A stretch of 64,000 bases of DNA from Thamnaconus septentrionalis (Eukaryota > Chordata > Actinopteri > Tetraodontiformes > Monacanthidae). The stretch covers positions 5,099,861 through 5,163,860 of the forward strand of contig CM020501.1 in assembly GCA_009823395.1 (NCBI GenBank). Direction: 5' to 3'. Below are positions 51,845 through 62,243 of this stretch, one piece after another. A program made the translations under genes and the position numbers. How positions within the stretch are numbered: the stretch's first letter is position 1; every line of letters begins with the position of its first letter. The notes under the pieces were generated by a model. That model was not told the origin of the DNA, did not search any database, and saw only the letters and a list, made by a program, of their open reading frames with translations.

Positions 51845-52845
51845 AGGAAAGATACTCAAACACGGAAACTACAGCGTGCCTGTTAGTTGCTAGCCGGAGA
51901 AGTCCTCACTGTTTTGGAAGCCAATATCCAACAGGCATTGATGCCGCAGCAATAGTGGGTTCATATGATATCTTCATATATTTCACAGTATAGAACACAT
52001 GCTGTGCCTGTGATTACTGTGTGTCAGCTGTGTGGGTAAATATGGTGTGCATCTGATCCCGTCTTTGCTCCAGCAGAAGCACTGAAACGTCCCCAGAGAC
52101 ACACCAGGATTTTTTGGTAGTATTTATATAAAAAGAGAATAAAGGCACCGGATCTCTTACTGTGAATGTTGCACGGCACGCTTCTCCTCAGATGAGTTGT
52201 CAAACTCTGCTCCATTTTTTTTCTTTTTCTTTTTTTTTAAGGTTATATTTGGAGTTGATCTCTTTTCCTGTTTGTTTCTTTTTGTCCCAGTGTGCAGCGG
52301 TTCAGCCCAGATAGACTTCTGGCAAACTATAAATATCTACATGTGACTTCAAAAAGACAAGTGAGGGCAATCAGAGTTTATATAATAGTTTTAGTTTGGT
52401 TGTTTCTATTCTCGTCCGCTCTTGGAGACTTTTTGTCACACGTAGACTCCTCGTCTTCCGCCGCTGAGGCGATACACACACATGAAACAAGGCTTGAGAC
52501 GTTGAGATCGTGTTAAACACGGCCAATAAATTGAAAAAATGACTAAGAATGGCCCTAACAAAACATAAACATAGTAAGGCCAAAACAACAATACGCGACA
52601 CTAAAAACAGCTCTGTGGGCCATGTTTTACTAATCTACAAATAAAATCTGTAGATTTAATTAAGAACAATTCAGAGCAAATCATTGATTTGATTTTACAG
52701 TATTTATTTAAATTAAAACCTATATGATGATAAATAAACAACAATCATAGCTTTTGCGAAACAAAATTCTCTACCCTATCTTTATATCAACACACATATA
52801 CACACACAGAGAGAAAAGGTCAGTAATAACTAAATAGGACTCACT
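50700..52845. other. Intergenic DNA between usp53 and myoz2
   Basis: No convincing exon on either strand. The stretch holds (GT)n repeats at 51578-51604 and 51791-51827, the second followed by a GA tract to about 51843. The rest is AT-rich without recognisable structure. Confidence 0.5.
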
Positions 52846-52851
52846 TTTATT
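52846..52851 (-). terminator. Candidate poly(A) signal, myoz2
   Basis: TTTATT on the plus strand reads AATAAA on the minus strand, about 270 bases past the myoz2 stop. Other AT-rich candidates exist nearby. Confidence 0.35.
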
Positions 52852-53121
52852 TTTGGGGTTCCAGTTGATTGACTTCAATAAATATATTTCATTTGCTTAT
52901 TTACATCACATTTACCAATTAAACCAGCATTACTTATCAAATCACCTGTTGATATAGATATATATAAATAGATGTATATTTATATATCCTGAATGCCGTT
53001 TTACACCAAACAAACCTCTGAACATCTCAACAAGGCTGTTAATGAACTGCGTCTAGTATTTCTTTCCTTTTTTTTTTGGCCGGCTTGGTCAAAGTGCACA
53101 GCCAACATCGTGTTTCGTCGT

Positions 53122-55196
53122 CTACAGGTCGTCAGACTCGGGGACTTTCATGGGCTCCAGGGTGACGGTGGGGAGGATGTAGTGGGTGCCCTCAGATATC
53201 CAGCCCTGGGCCGACCTGTTGAAGGTGGGTCGCTTCACGCCGGGCTCCTGCAGCTCCGGGTAGCTGGGCGGGTTCAGGTTCACCTCGGGCAGCTTGAATG
53301 TGATCGCTCTGGGCGCCTTTTCAAAGCCGCCAAAGGGAGTGGCCACCCTGTGATTGACAACGAGTGTGAAGGGCATCCTTTCGCCACCACCTTCTTATGT
53401 AACGCGTCACAGTTTCCTCACCGGTTGAAGCTCCTGTACTCTGGGAGATCTGCCCGCGGGTCAAGCGGTGGCATTTTCAGCTGGATGCTTTCAGCGAGGT
53501 TGGGGTCGCTGAGAATCTCTTGATCCCACGGGGAGTGGTAGGACTTTGGCATAGTTGAGGAGTTTACCTTCTCTGCATCTTGTGAAGGAGAAAACAAACC
53601 ATTATCTTGGAGGTTGGGTTCACAGTTACGAGGTTAATGTTGAGCCGCGCTCTTTAGCGTCTTTGGGGAGGTTAAACTTTTAGAGTGGACCGGATTATGA
53701 CCACAGGCCGAGCAGGGAGAACAGCCACACTGAGCTGTCCATCATTACGATCCAAGCCCTTAAAATAGCACATAGCTGAAGTGTGTACTCATCCTATAAA
53801 GTGTCCACATGGGATGACACAACGGCTGCAGCATTTTGGAAAAAGCTCAGGCCGCTGGTGGCATTGAAAATAGAACACAATACTGAGCATGGCAGCATTT
53901 AGAGGAGCGCACGTTGTATAACTCATCAAAATGAACACATCTCATAAAATCCAAACAGCTAGGCACTTCTGTTCTTTCACATGTATCCCATTTGTGTTCT
54001 ATTTATATTTACCATTCTTACTGAAGAACGTTTTTGTGACTGATCTCGTGTTGAACACCTGGGACAGATTACCTGGGACACTTTGGGCCTCGTCCCCATC
54101 AGCTGGTGGGTCCACTTTGATCTCCACGGTGAACACATTCTCAGGTCCGACGTCGTTCTGTGAGTTCGCCTGAAATGCAGAGATTCTTTTATCCTTTTGG
54201 TTATTAGCGTGTGTCGCTGTTGCCCTTGCCTACTGTGCACTCTGCCGCGCACTCCGATACGCACAATCTCAGACACTTGTCAAAACATTCCGCACACGCA
54301 GCGGCGAAGCAAATCAGCGGGCGGCGATAAACAGAGGAGCAGCTCCTCAACAAAGTGCCCGAGAAGCCTCTCAGAAAAATTGGCAGGAGGAAGCAGAAGG
54401 TACGACGCTCATTTGTCTCATTGCGTTAAATGTGATAATTATTTTTCTCTTAAAGTCTGATGATGGATTACGCGCAACAATGCTTGAAAAGAAATACGGA
54501 ATCTTTATGTCCAAAAGCCATTATGGTGACACAGTTTGCAGAACATTCATGTCACTACATGAAAACTACTTTTTCAAAAGTTATTATTGATTCATTGACA
54601 AGTCACAGAGAGTGACACCCCCTCACTTGACACAGCACCCCCAGCTGTCCCGCAATAGGATTATATAACTTTGGCTGACTGCCTGACACTCTCTCTTGAG
54701 AACCTGAGTTTACGGCAACTTAGATCGACTTTATTTATTCAAATTTATACAACCTTGAAAGACTTGATGGACTTTATTTATTCAAGTTAAAACAACTTTG
54801 CTAGACTGCTGGCCGTGATAAATGCCAACATGTGACTTCAAAAAGACAAGCAAAGGAAACCATAGAGAGAAGAAGAAAGACTAGTTCAGCAAGTGACCAG
54901 ACAAGGCAAGCAGCCTAACAATAGACTGTTGTATTCTATCCCAGTCCAGTGTGGGGCGCTCTGTCAATAGTAGGGGTGTCATTCTCCCTGTTACAAGGCA
55001 ATCATTTTTTGTTTTTTTTTAATTGTTTGGAAACTATATCATATCAAAGTAGAAAAACTATGTAATATTACTAAGAATATATTTTCAATAACTCTATTAA
55101 AATATTGCTTCAAATAGAGGCAAGACTTTTGTGTGCTACTGAGAAACGAGAAATCGGATCCCAACAGTTCCGTTGTGTTTGGCCACATTTACATTT

Positions 55197-55233
<37 letters not shown>

Positions 55234-55922
55234 GTGTGTGTGTGTGTGTGTTTCAAAAGGTGCAGCTGCATTAAACATAAACAACAACAAAAAAAACAAC
55301 AACAACACTAATTCTCATTTTGCCCTGGAAGTGTGGCAAAGCAGTGTCCTTCTGAAACATCCAGTGATGACTTCGATGGAACACTGCAGTTGCAGAAGGA
55401 TTATGGGCGACTAGGCTAAACAGAAATTCCACTTGGAGACTTCAGGCTGCTTCTTAATGCAATATATATTACAAATGCTTAGGGTGTCCACAAACTATTG
55501 CCCAAAAATATTTTAGGTAGATCCATGTGGCCCAATCAAACAATCTTGAATGTGAAGTTCACTCCTCCATGGCACCTGCACATGCTGGTCCCATGAGCCA
55601 AAGAACGTGTCAGCACACAGCTGTTCTCAAAATGGCTCTGAGCGCCACATGCCACAGTAAACAACCAGCGCTGAAGTACTAGCTGATGAACTTGGTCTGT
55701 GAATCAGTAGCATTTGCGTCATTTTGCACGTTTTGACTGATTCAAGTTGGCTTACATTTAGCTGTGCGTTTGCCTCATTCTGTATGCTCTCAAACGTGTA
55801 TTTTTCAGATCTCCTCTGGCGCATCTTGAAAAGTCGTGATCCTCTGTTGGACAGCAGCGAGAGCTCCTCCAGCATGATGTCTTTGGGAGTGCTGTGCTTC
55901 TTTCCCAGGTCCATTGTGTATT
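53122..55922 (-). CDS. myoz2: Myozenin-2 (calsarcin-1), 5' coding exon not found
   Basis: Striated-muscle Z-disc protein that links alpha-actinin, filamin and ZASP-type proteins and binds calcineurin. Exons found (minus): 55922-55756, 54169-54073, 53578-53422 and 53347-53122, all GT-AG with consistent phases. The first carries [19 protein letters not shown] and [20 protein letters not shown], the hallmark myozenin N-terminal block. The third carries [12 protein letters not shown] and [11 protein letters not shown]. The last carries [11 protein letters not shown] and ends PESDDL, which fits the E-S/T-D/E-D/E-L PDZ ligand shared by myozenins, myotilin and palladin. The second exon is poorly conserved, as expected. 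The 55922 exon starts with two bases of a split codon, so an upstream coding exon (about 25-30 residues in relatives) should exist between it and about 58200. I could not identify it. Confidence 0.93.
55202..55252 (+). repeat. (GT)n microsatellite in myoz2 intron
   Basis: About 25 GT units with one CG interruption, in the intron between the exons at 55756 and 54169. Confidence 0.95.
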
Positions 55923-58054
55923 CTGATTGGTCAAAAATAGAGGGAATGAAATGAAAAAACAGCAATAGTACATAAAATACAGGGATGGAAAAAAAAATGT
56001 TGCTTTGACTGGCCCTAATACCCGATTTATTTTCATCCTAAGAAATTTTCTGATATAAAGAGCTTAAACTGACTACCTGTCCAACTTGTTAGAGCCATGA
56101 TTGAACAAACATGCTATGAATTTCTAGGGTCAGATTATTAGCCTTATTATTTTTATTACTATTGAGGTTTTGAATCCAACCTTCTTGTGTATTTGTAGCA
56201 GGACCCTTGAAATGCCAACAGCAAAGCTTGAGAATGTTTTGTTGATAGCACTGTGATGCCACTAAATGGTCATTTTCAACTATGCCAAATACAGCAAAAT
56301 GGCCACAAACTAGTCTTTTGTCACGGATGGAGTTAAATTCATCGTTGGCCGCATCTCGCTGCCTTAGCTGGTTAATCCAGCCACGTTTTCAGAGCTGGGC
56401 ACTAGGCAGCTCTAGATACTGAATATAAATATACATTCAGCAATGTTCCATAACAGCGTTTTGCCAGCTACATAGTTTTAAATAGTGCGAGTTTACTGCT
56501 CATTTTGTTTGGAGAACTATTGTCCCGAGAATTCACGATGTTCCTTTTGCACGCCAGCGCAATGGAAAGTGAGTTATCATTACAGTTGAGCATTAGTTTT
56601 GGATTCACATGACACTTCCTCATCAAGCAGCCCCAGCGGAATGCCACCCAGCTGTCACGGACCCTCACATAACAAACAGCCCTCACAGATTCCCTCCTCC
56701 CTCCCGAAATAGATGGTCGAAAAGGAGAACGACAAAGGATTTTACCACCATAGGTAGTAAATCATTCCATCGACTTATTTATGGACAAGGCCGGAGAGCA
56801 GCCCTGACATTTTGAACCCAGATCAGAATGGATATTCTCTCGCGAGCGTGTGTGTGGCAGCAAGCCTCGGCTATCGCACCATACCATCGGAACCGTGGAC
56901 CTCTCGGCAAATAGCTGCTGCACGTTTCTTCCTCTCTCCAGCTGGCATTGCACAGAACTGAGACATTGCGGCTTTGGGAAAGGTCAGCAGAACTGGGGAC
57001 ACATACAGGACACAGGATGGTGATGCTTTGGCCCTTTCATGGAAGGGGTTTTTATTGCCAACACACTGTGTACACCAACCAAAGCGCCCCCAGCCATCAA
57101 CAGAACGCGAGCACGTTTAATGGGATGTGCCCAGACACAGCTGAGAGGCGGCAGTCGAGGAGGACGTCTGTTATGTATGTTATGATTTAAAATATTCTCA
57201 GCATGAATCCGAAAGTATTCATTGAAAAGTACATTTTTAGAATAAAAGTGAAGATACACAGTGACACAGGTTAATAGAAAAATACATCTTTCTGTTACAT
57301 ATTACGCTGGTACACAATGCGTTGTTTTTTTTATGCGTGGTCATGATTTAAAAGGTGCTCCGTCAAATAAATCTGCCACATCAGTTTTTTGTTTTTTTTA
57401 CGCTGAATTAATCTCTGTCAAGGTTACATTACCAAAATTACAATGCATTGCATAACCCTAAAGCTCTATTGTCGCAACACTGGCACTCACAGCTGCCCTC
57501 GTCAGTTTGAGTGTGTTCCCTATTGTTGTTGGCATTGGCATGAGATTAATCAACTGTGTAAAGGTCGGCGGGTGACGTTGTGCGCCCCCAAGTTCATGTG
57601 CATGGCCGGACGTGCGGTAGAGAAACGTCAAAAACGGTCAAACTCAATGTTTGACAGCACATTTGGAAAAACTCGCGGCGTGGCCGAGACAATCGACTCA
57701 GATTTGTTGTTGCCTGAAGAATAAAAAGTTGGATGGTACAACCCTTAGTTATACTCAGAAACTCTTAAATAATTTAATTATGACCATCTGCTGACTGTGC
57801 AGCTGTCATGTCACTGACAATAGCATGCAAACCATCGCAGAGCAGCGCGACTCTAAAAACAGAACATGTATATTTCGGAGTAGCTGCTAATCTACCCGAC
57901 GAAGCATTTCCATACGATAACAAGCGGACTGCGGAAAACCACGGCCAATTCTCCCGAAACGTAGCCAGATGAAGCAATATGTAGCAATATGTATAATGCC
58001 ATTGAAATAAGGCATATATTCACAAAACACACCCTGGTTAAAACTCATCCGTAC

Positions 58055-58190
58055 CTGTGTTGTATCCCTAACGTGCAACCAGTATCCTTGACGGGGGGGA
58101 CACGGAGGCTCAGGGGTCAACCTACAGTCGGTAGTTTGATCTTCCCTGATCTTCACACTCCCGGACACTAAAGCCAAACTGAGAGTGTGT
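58055..58190 (-). other. Candidate non-coding first exon of myoz2
   Basis: On the minus strand a stretch starting near 58190 runs to a donor ACACAG|GTACGG at about 58054. It lies upstream of the first recognised myoz2 exon, and a MEF2-type motif lies about 45 bases before it. No open frame here fits the phase needed at 55922, so it would be 5' UTR. This is weak inference. Confidence 0.25.
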
Positions 58191-58232
58191 CTCTGTGTCT
58201 GTTGTGAATGGAATGCAGCTTACATCAATAGG

Positions 58233-58242
58233 CTAAATTTAA
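58233..58242 (-). promoter_or_regulatory. MEF2-consensus motif upstream of myoz2
   Basis: CTAAATTTAA matches the MEF2 consensus YTAWWWWTAR on both strands. It lies between myoz2 and synpo2, both muscle genes, and just upstream of the candidate myoz2 first exon. Confidence 0.35.
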
Positions 58243-59117
58243 CCTGTCAAACACTCCAAACCACTCTCAAACACCACGGGGCACAGACAGCCACCAGAGA
58301 GGGAGACAGAGAGAGAGAGCGGCAGGGGAGGCGGGGTGGAGGGGTAGAGGGCGGATGACTCCTCGTGCCGAATGATGTTGCCTCGCATGGGCACTCCCCT
58401 CCGGAGACGTGTCCTCCTCCTTTGTAGTGAGTCTTTAATGTCAGCGTGTCTCGGCGGAGCGACGCAGCCTCCTGGGCTTCGTGTGAACGGAGGTGGCCGA
58501 CGCCGGGCCGCTTCTTCGGGCTGAACTGTGCTACTGTAGTTATGGGTCTGGAGAGAGGGTACTGAAATTAAAAGGGACTTGTTGGTGTCATTTATGAGAG
58601 GCTGATGGTCAGCCAAAAATCTTCTCAAAGAACGATCCCGGTCATCACATTACAGCATTCAAACACACCGCTGTGAAGGATACTGAGAATTGTAGCATCT
58701 ATTTGTCAGATTGAAAACGTTTTTCATCTACATTAGTTCCCTAAATGTTTCTGTTCAGTTCCTCTCAGAATATTTTGAACATATTCTATAAACATCACTG
58801 CATGTCTATGTGTGCTTCCTTGGATCAGTCTGTGTTTGCACTCAATGCACATTGTGTATAAACATAATAACTATGTTAACATTTGCTAAAATTGTTTACA
58901 TTTAAATGTCAACATAAAATTGAAAAGAAGAAAAACAAAAGCCATCAGCAGAATATTTGTGTTTTAATTTTTTTTACTTTGTGTTTAAAAAGGTGCAAAA
59001 AAAACACAGTTGACCAATCAGAAATCTTGGCTACATTATTGCCGTAATCCACCACGTAAACACTGCACACTGTATGTGTGGAAAAAGTGTAAAACTAAGT
59101 ATGTATGAATGTGACCA

Positions 59118-59123
59118 TTTATT
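59118..59123 (-). terminator. Candidate poly(A) signal, synpo2
   Basis: TTTATT on the plus strand reads AATAAA on the minus strand, about 730 bases past the end of the 3' synpo2 exon. Placement is plausible but not unique. Confidence 0.3.
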
Positions 59124-59853
59124 CATTTGAGCCAAATAAATAAATGTTATGACTAATATGTCACAACAGCAATATACAGGGACAATTATTTACAGTTCAC
59201 TTCTGCTGTGCAGTCCTAGATGAGCAGGGAAAACTTGCAATGGTTTTTTACCATTTAAAAAGTGTAAATATAGTTGTTTTTTTAATTTATCCAAACAGTA
59301 TACATGTGTTTTTTTCATGTTCAATTCACATGCAAATGTGTAATAATAAAAAAATAAGATTATATCTATCACTGTTTGAACCTTTTAGTGGATAAATTAT
59401 TTGTATGCATGGAGAAAGATACTGCACTTTGCAGTAAACACTTTTTTTCTAGGCACAAAGAATATTTCTAAAACGTCCTCTATCTTTTCAAATATTTTAG
59501 CTCTCCCCCACTCAAAAACAACTTTAGTGAACAACACCACATCAAAAACAAAACAACCTGCCACACTTGTCTCCTACTTTTACTTCTGCTTTCATGAGAT
59601 CTGCTATAAAGCTCTCTCGACGAGCGCTCTGATTCTGTCTCTCATTGCCAGCTAATAGACACTCAAACCCGATGGCCAAAAAAGCTACTTTTCCAAGTAA
59701 AAACGGTCATAAAAAGCAACGTTCAAAACATTTAATGTATTTTATGTACGTATTTGTCCCCTTTAAAAGGACTTTATATGATACCAGATTTGTATACTGT
59801 TAAATACGTATCTATATAATCTTAAAAGTGTCTGACACATGGTAATCTTAAAC

Positions 59854-60357
59854 TCACTGAACAACACTGTGCATGGGAGAGTATTTTGCCAGGTTAGATT
59901 GTGGCATGTATCCAATAGTGGCCCTTCTGCCCGACCAGAGAGGCTGAGCAGGCCTGAATGGCGGCCCCGAGAAGGCTCGTTTCTCTGGTGGGAATGTCTG
60001 GCTGATGGCTGCTGCTGGAGGTCCAGCCGAGGCCGCACGGCCTAGAGGGGGCGCTGGCTCCAGCGACACCCTACGCTTCCATTCCTCCGGAGGCTCGGGA
60101 AGAGCCCTGTGGTGTCCTGCAGCCACGATGTTAGAGGCCAACGATGACCCCCGGCCCGGCGACACGAAGGCCTCATCCACTGAGCCAATAGCACTTCTGG
60201 AGGCCGCCTCCCACGGTGACAGCGGCTTGCAGGGTTTTTCTTGGACGGACGTCTGCCTCGGAGTCGGTAAAAAGGGTGCACGGATTCCGGGCGCGGCCAT
60301 GGGCAACAGAACTCCAGCCGAGGGAACAGCGTACAGGGAGCGGCTCCGACCAAATCC
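59854..60357 (-). CDS. synpo2: Synaptopodin-2 3' terminal exon (long C-terminus)
   Basis: A 504-nt exon opens after a good acceptor (TTTACTTTCAG, up to 60358) in phase 0 and ends at a stop, adding 167 residues. It starts GFGRSRSLYAVP and contains SPWEAASRSAIGSVDEAF and HRALPEPPEEWKRRVS, the block known from the long SYNPO2 isoform and from SYNPO2L. It lies 1.9 kb downstream of the large synpo2 exon and replaces the short tail encoded by read-through of that exon. The expected donor in the large exon is not canonical here. Confidence 0.85.
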   Translation of the reverse strand, partial: GFGRSRSLYAVPSAGVLLPMAAPGIRAPFLPTPRQTSVQEKPCKPLSPWEAASRSAIGSVDEAFVSPGRGSSLASNIVAAGHHRALPEPPEEWKRRVSLEPAPPLGRAASAGPPAAAISQTFPPEKRAFSGPPFRPAQPLWSGRRATIGYMPQSNLAKYSPMHSVVQ

Positions 60358-60359
60358 CT

Positions 60360-62243
60360 GAAAGTAAAGCTTGCATTAGTTGCCCTGTGTGCCAGCTGTT
60401 CAGACTTTGCTGCCACCCTCTGGCCTCCGCTGAACAGCCTCCCGTGTGTTCATTTATCATGATTTATTCTCATATTAAAGTTTTTCACTTCGTGTAAGTC
60501 ACACTTTTCTGACAATAGAAAAGGACACTCTTTAAAATGGAATATTGATTAAATCTGAATGTAACAGTGTTTATTGGTCCCGATTCTCTTTTTGCTGAAA
60601 TTAACTTCTCATTTCAATTTTTAAGAGCATTTTTTTTCTCATATTGGTTCATTAGGACAAAACCAGTCATGAAACAGAATTACCTAATTTTTGTCAAGAA
60701 CCATTAATTGTAAATACAAATAATGAGCACAAGCAGACAAATATTAGCCAACTTACCTGGCGTTTGTTCATGGCACTTAGACAATGGCAATTGAAATGCA
60801 CCCCAGATTAACTAGATCTATGTTCACTTCTTTGGTTTGAACTGAAACCAATTTATGCTATAGAGTAAAATGTTTTAAAGTATAAGAAGTTTTAAAAGAC
60901 AATAAACCTTCTTTTTTATGGTTCTACCTGACTGGACCTTCCCTAAGCATTTGAATACATAGTAATACTTAGAATAGTTCCTCACATTTGAGCAATTTAT
61001 GCAGGATGAATTTATGTATTTTCCATGCATTTAAACAATTATAATCAATAATGAGAAATAAATTGGAAAGTGGAAAGTGCTGATGTTCCTGTTTTATGCT
61101 AAACTGCCCTTTAATGAACCATAATACCTGTCATATTGATATTCCACAGAGAGCCACTGCAGGTCCAAGATCAGGTTCCTTGGTTTTACTCCAAATGTGC
61201 TTATAAAGATAAATAATTATGGACATACGGTGTAAAAAAACAGTCAAGAGAAGGTGACAGTGACAGTGCACAAGTCAGTGATAGTTTAACTGAAAAATGG
61301 TGACGGTGCAGATAGAAATTCTCAGAGTGTGCAGTAGTAGGGAAAAATAAACAGAAAAATTGTGCGATTCACGTGAATGGTTTCTAATAAGAAATCAGAA
61401 GCTAATGAAACAGACAGCAGATACACGAGGGAAAAGAGAAATTTTTAATAGCAAGATTGTGCCGAGAACAAGAAGTGCAATAAACAGTGATATGTGGAAA
61501 GACAGAGACAAAGAGAAAGGTAAGAATCTTTTGTTTTTATCATTAAACGTTTCCAATGGTAATCAGAATAGTCATTTTCAAACCTCAGTCATTAACATTG
61601 AAGAAGTTATCGGTCCATAATCCAACTTAAGAAAAATGTAACCAAAATTAACAAACTACCAGTATTTAAATTCTGCAGTTGAGAGGCCACATATTTTGGA
61701 ATGAGTAAAAGAAATGCAAATTAATGGTATGCTTCCAAAAAAGAAAGATTGGTTTTCCTCCCAGAAACATGTAATTCAGATATTTATCATTTGCAGTGAC
61801 TATTTGATAAACTTAGATTGTAACAAATGAATAAAAATACTATGTGTATTGGGGTCACTGATAATACAGTAAGAGAAAAATTGCACACCGTGCATGTAAT
61901 CTTAAGAATTACTTGACAAAAGCAGACAGAAAAACACCAGAGGACCCTGGTTGAGGGGTCTCGACACATAATATTGCACATGCAATAGCACTTCCTGAGA
62001 TTTACTTATGAGATGTATTTATTCGCATTTACCTTTTGACCATGCAATGTTATGTGCTAACATGGTGACTTAACCATTTCACATTTTATCTATCTATCTT
62101 CATCTTTAAAACAAACGTCTACGATATGACCGTAGTTACAGTGCAAACTATGATGGCTAGCCTTTTTGAATGCTCTACGTGCTAGCGAACCAGAGATGGA
62201 ATTGTGCTCTCACATCGACACCGTAGCACAATCATGTAGAGCG
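60360..62243. other. synpo2 intron / short-isoform 3' UTR
   Basis: AT-rich sequence between the two synpo2 3' exons, with no further exon recognised on either strand. Part of it would be 3' UTR for transcripts that end in the large exon. Confidence 0.5.

Noticed and set aside
57443..57724. 93-codon plus-strand frame between myoz2 and synpo2
   Set aside because: No recognisable domain, splice context or conservation clue; probably chance.
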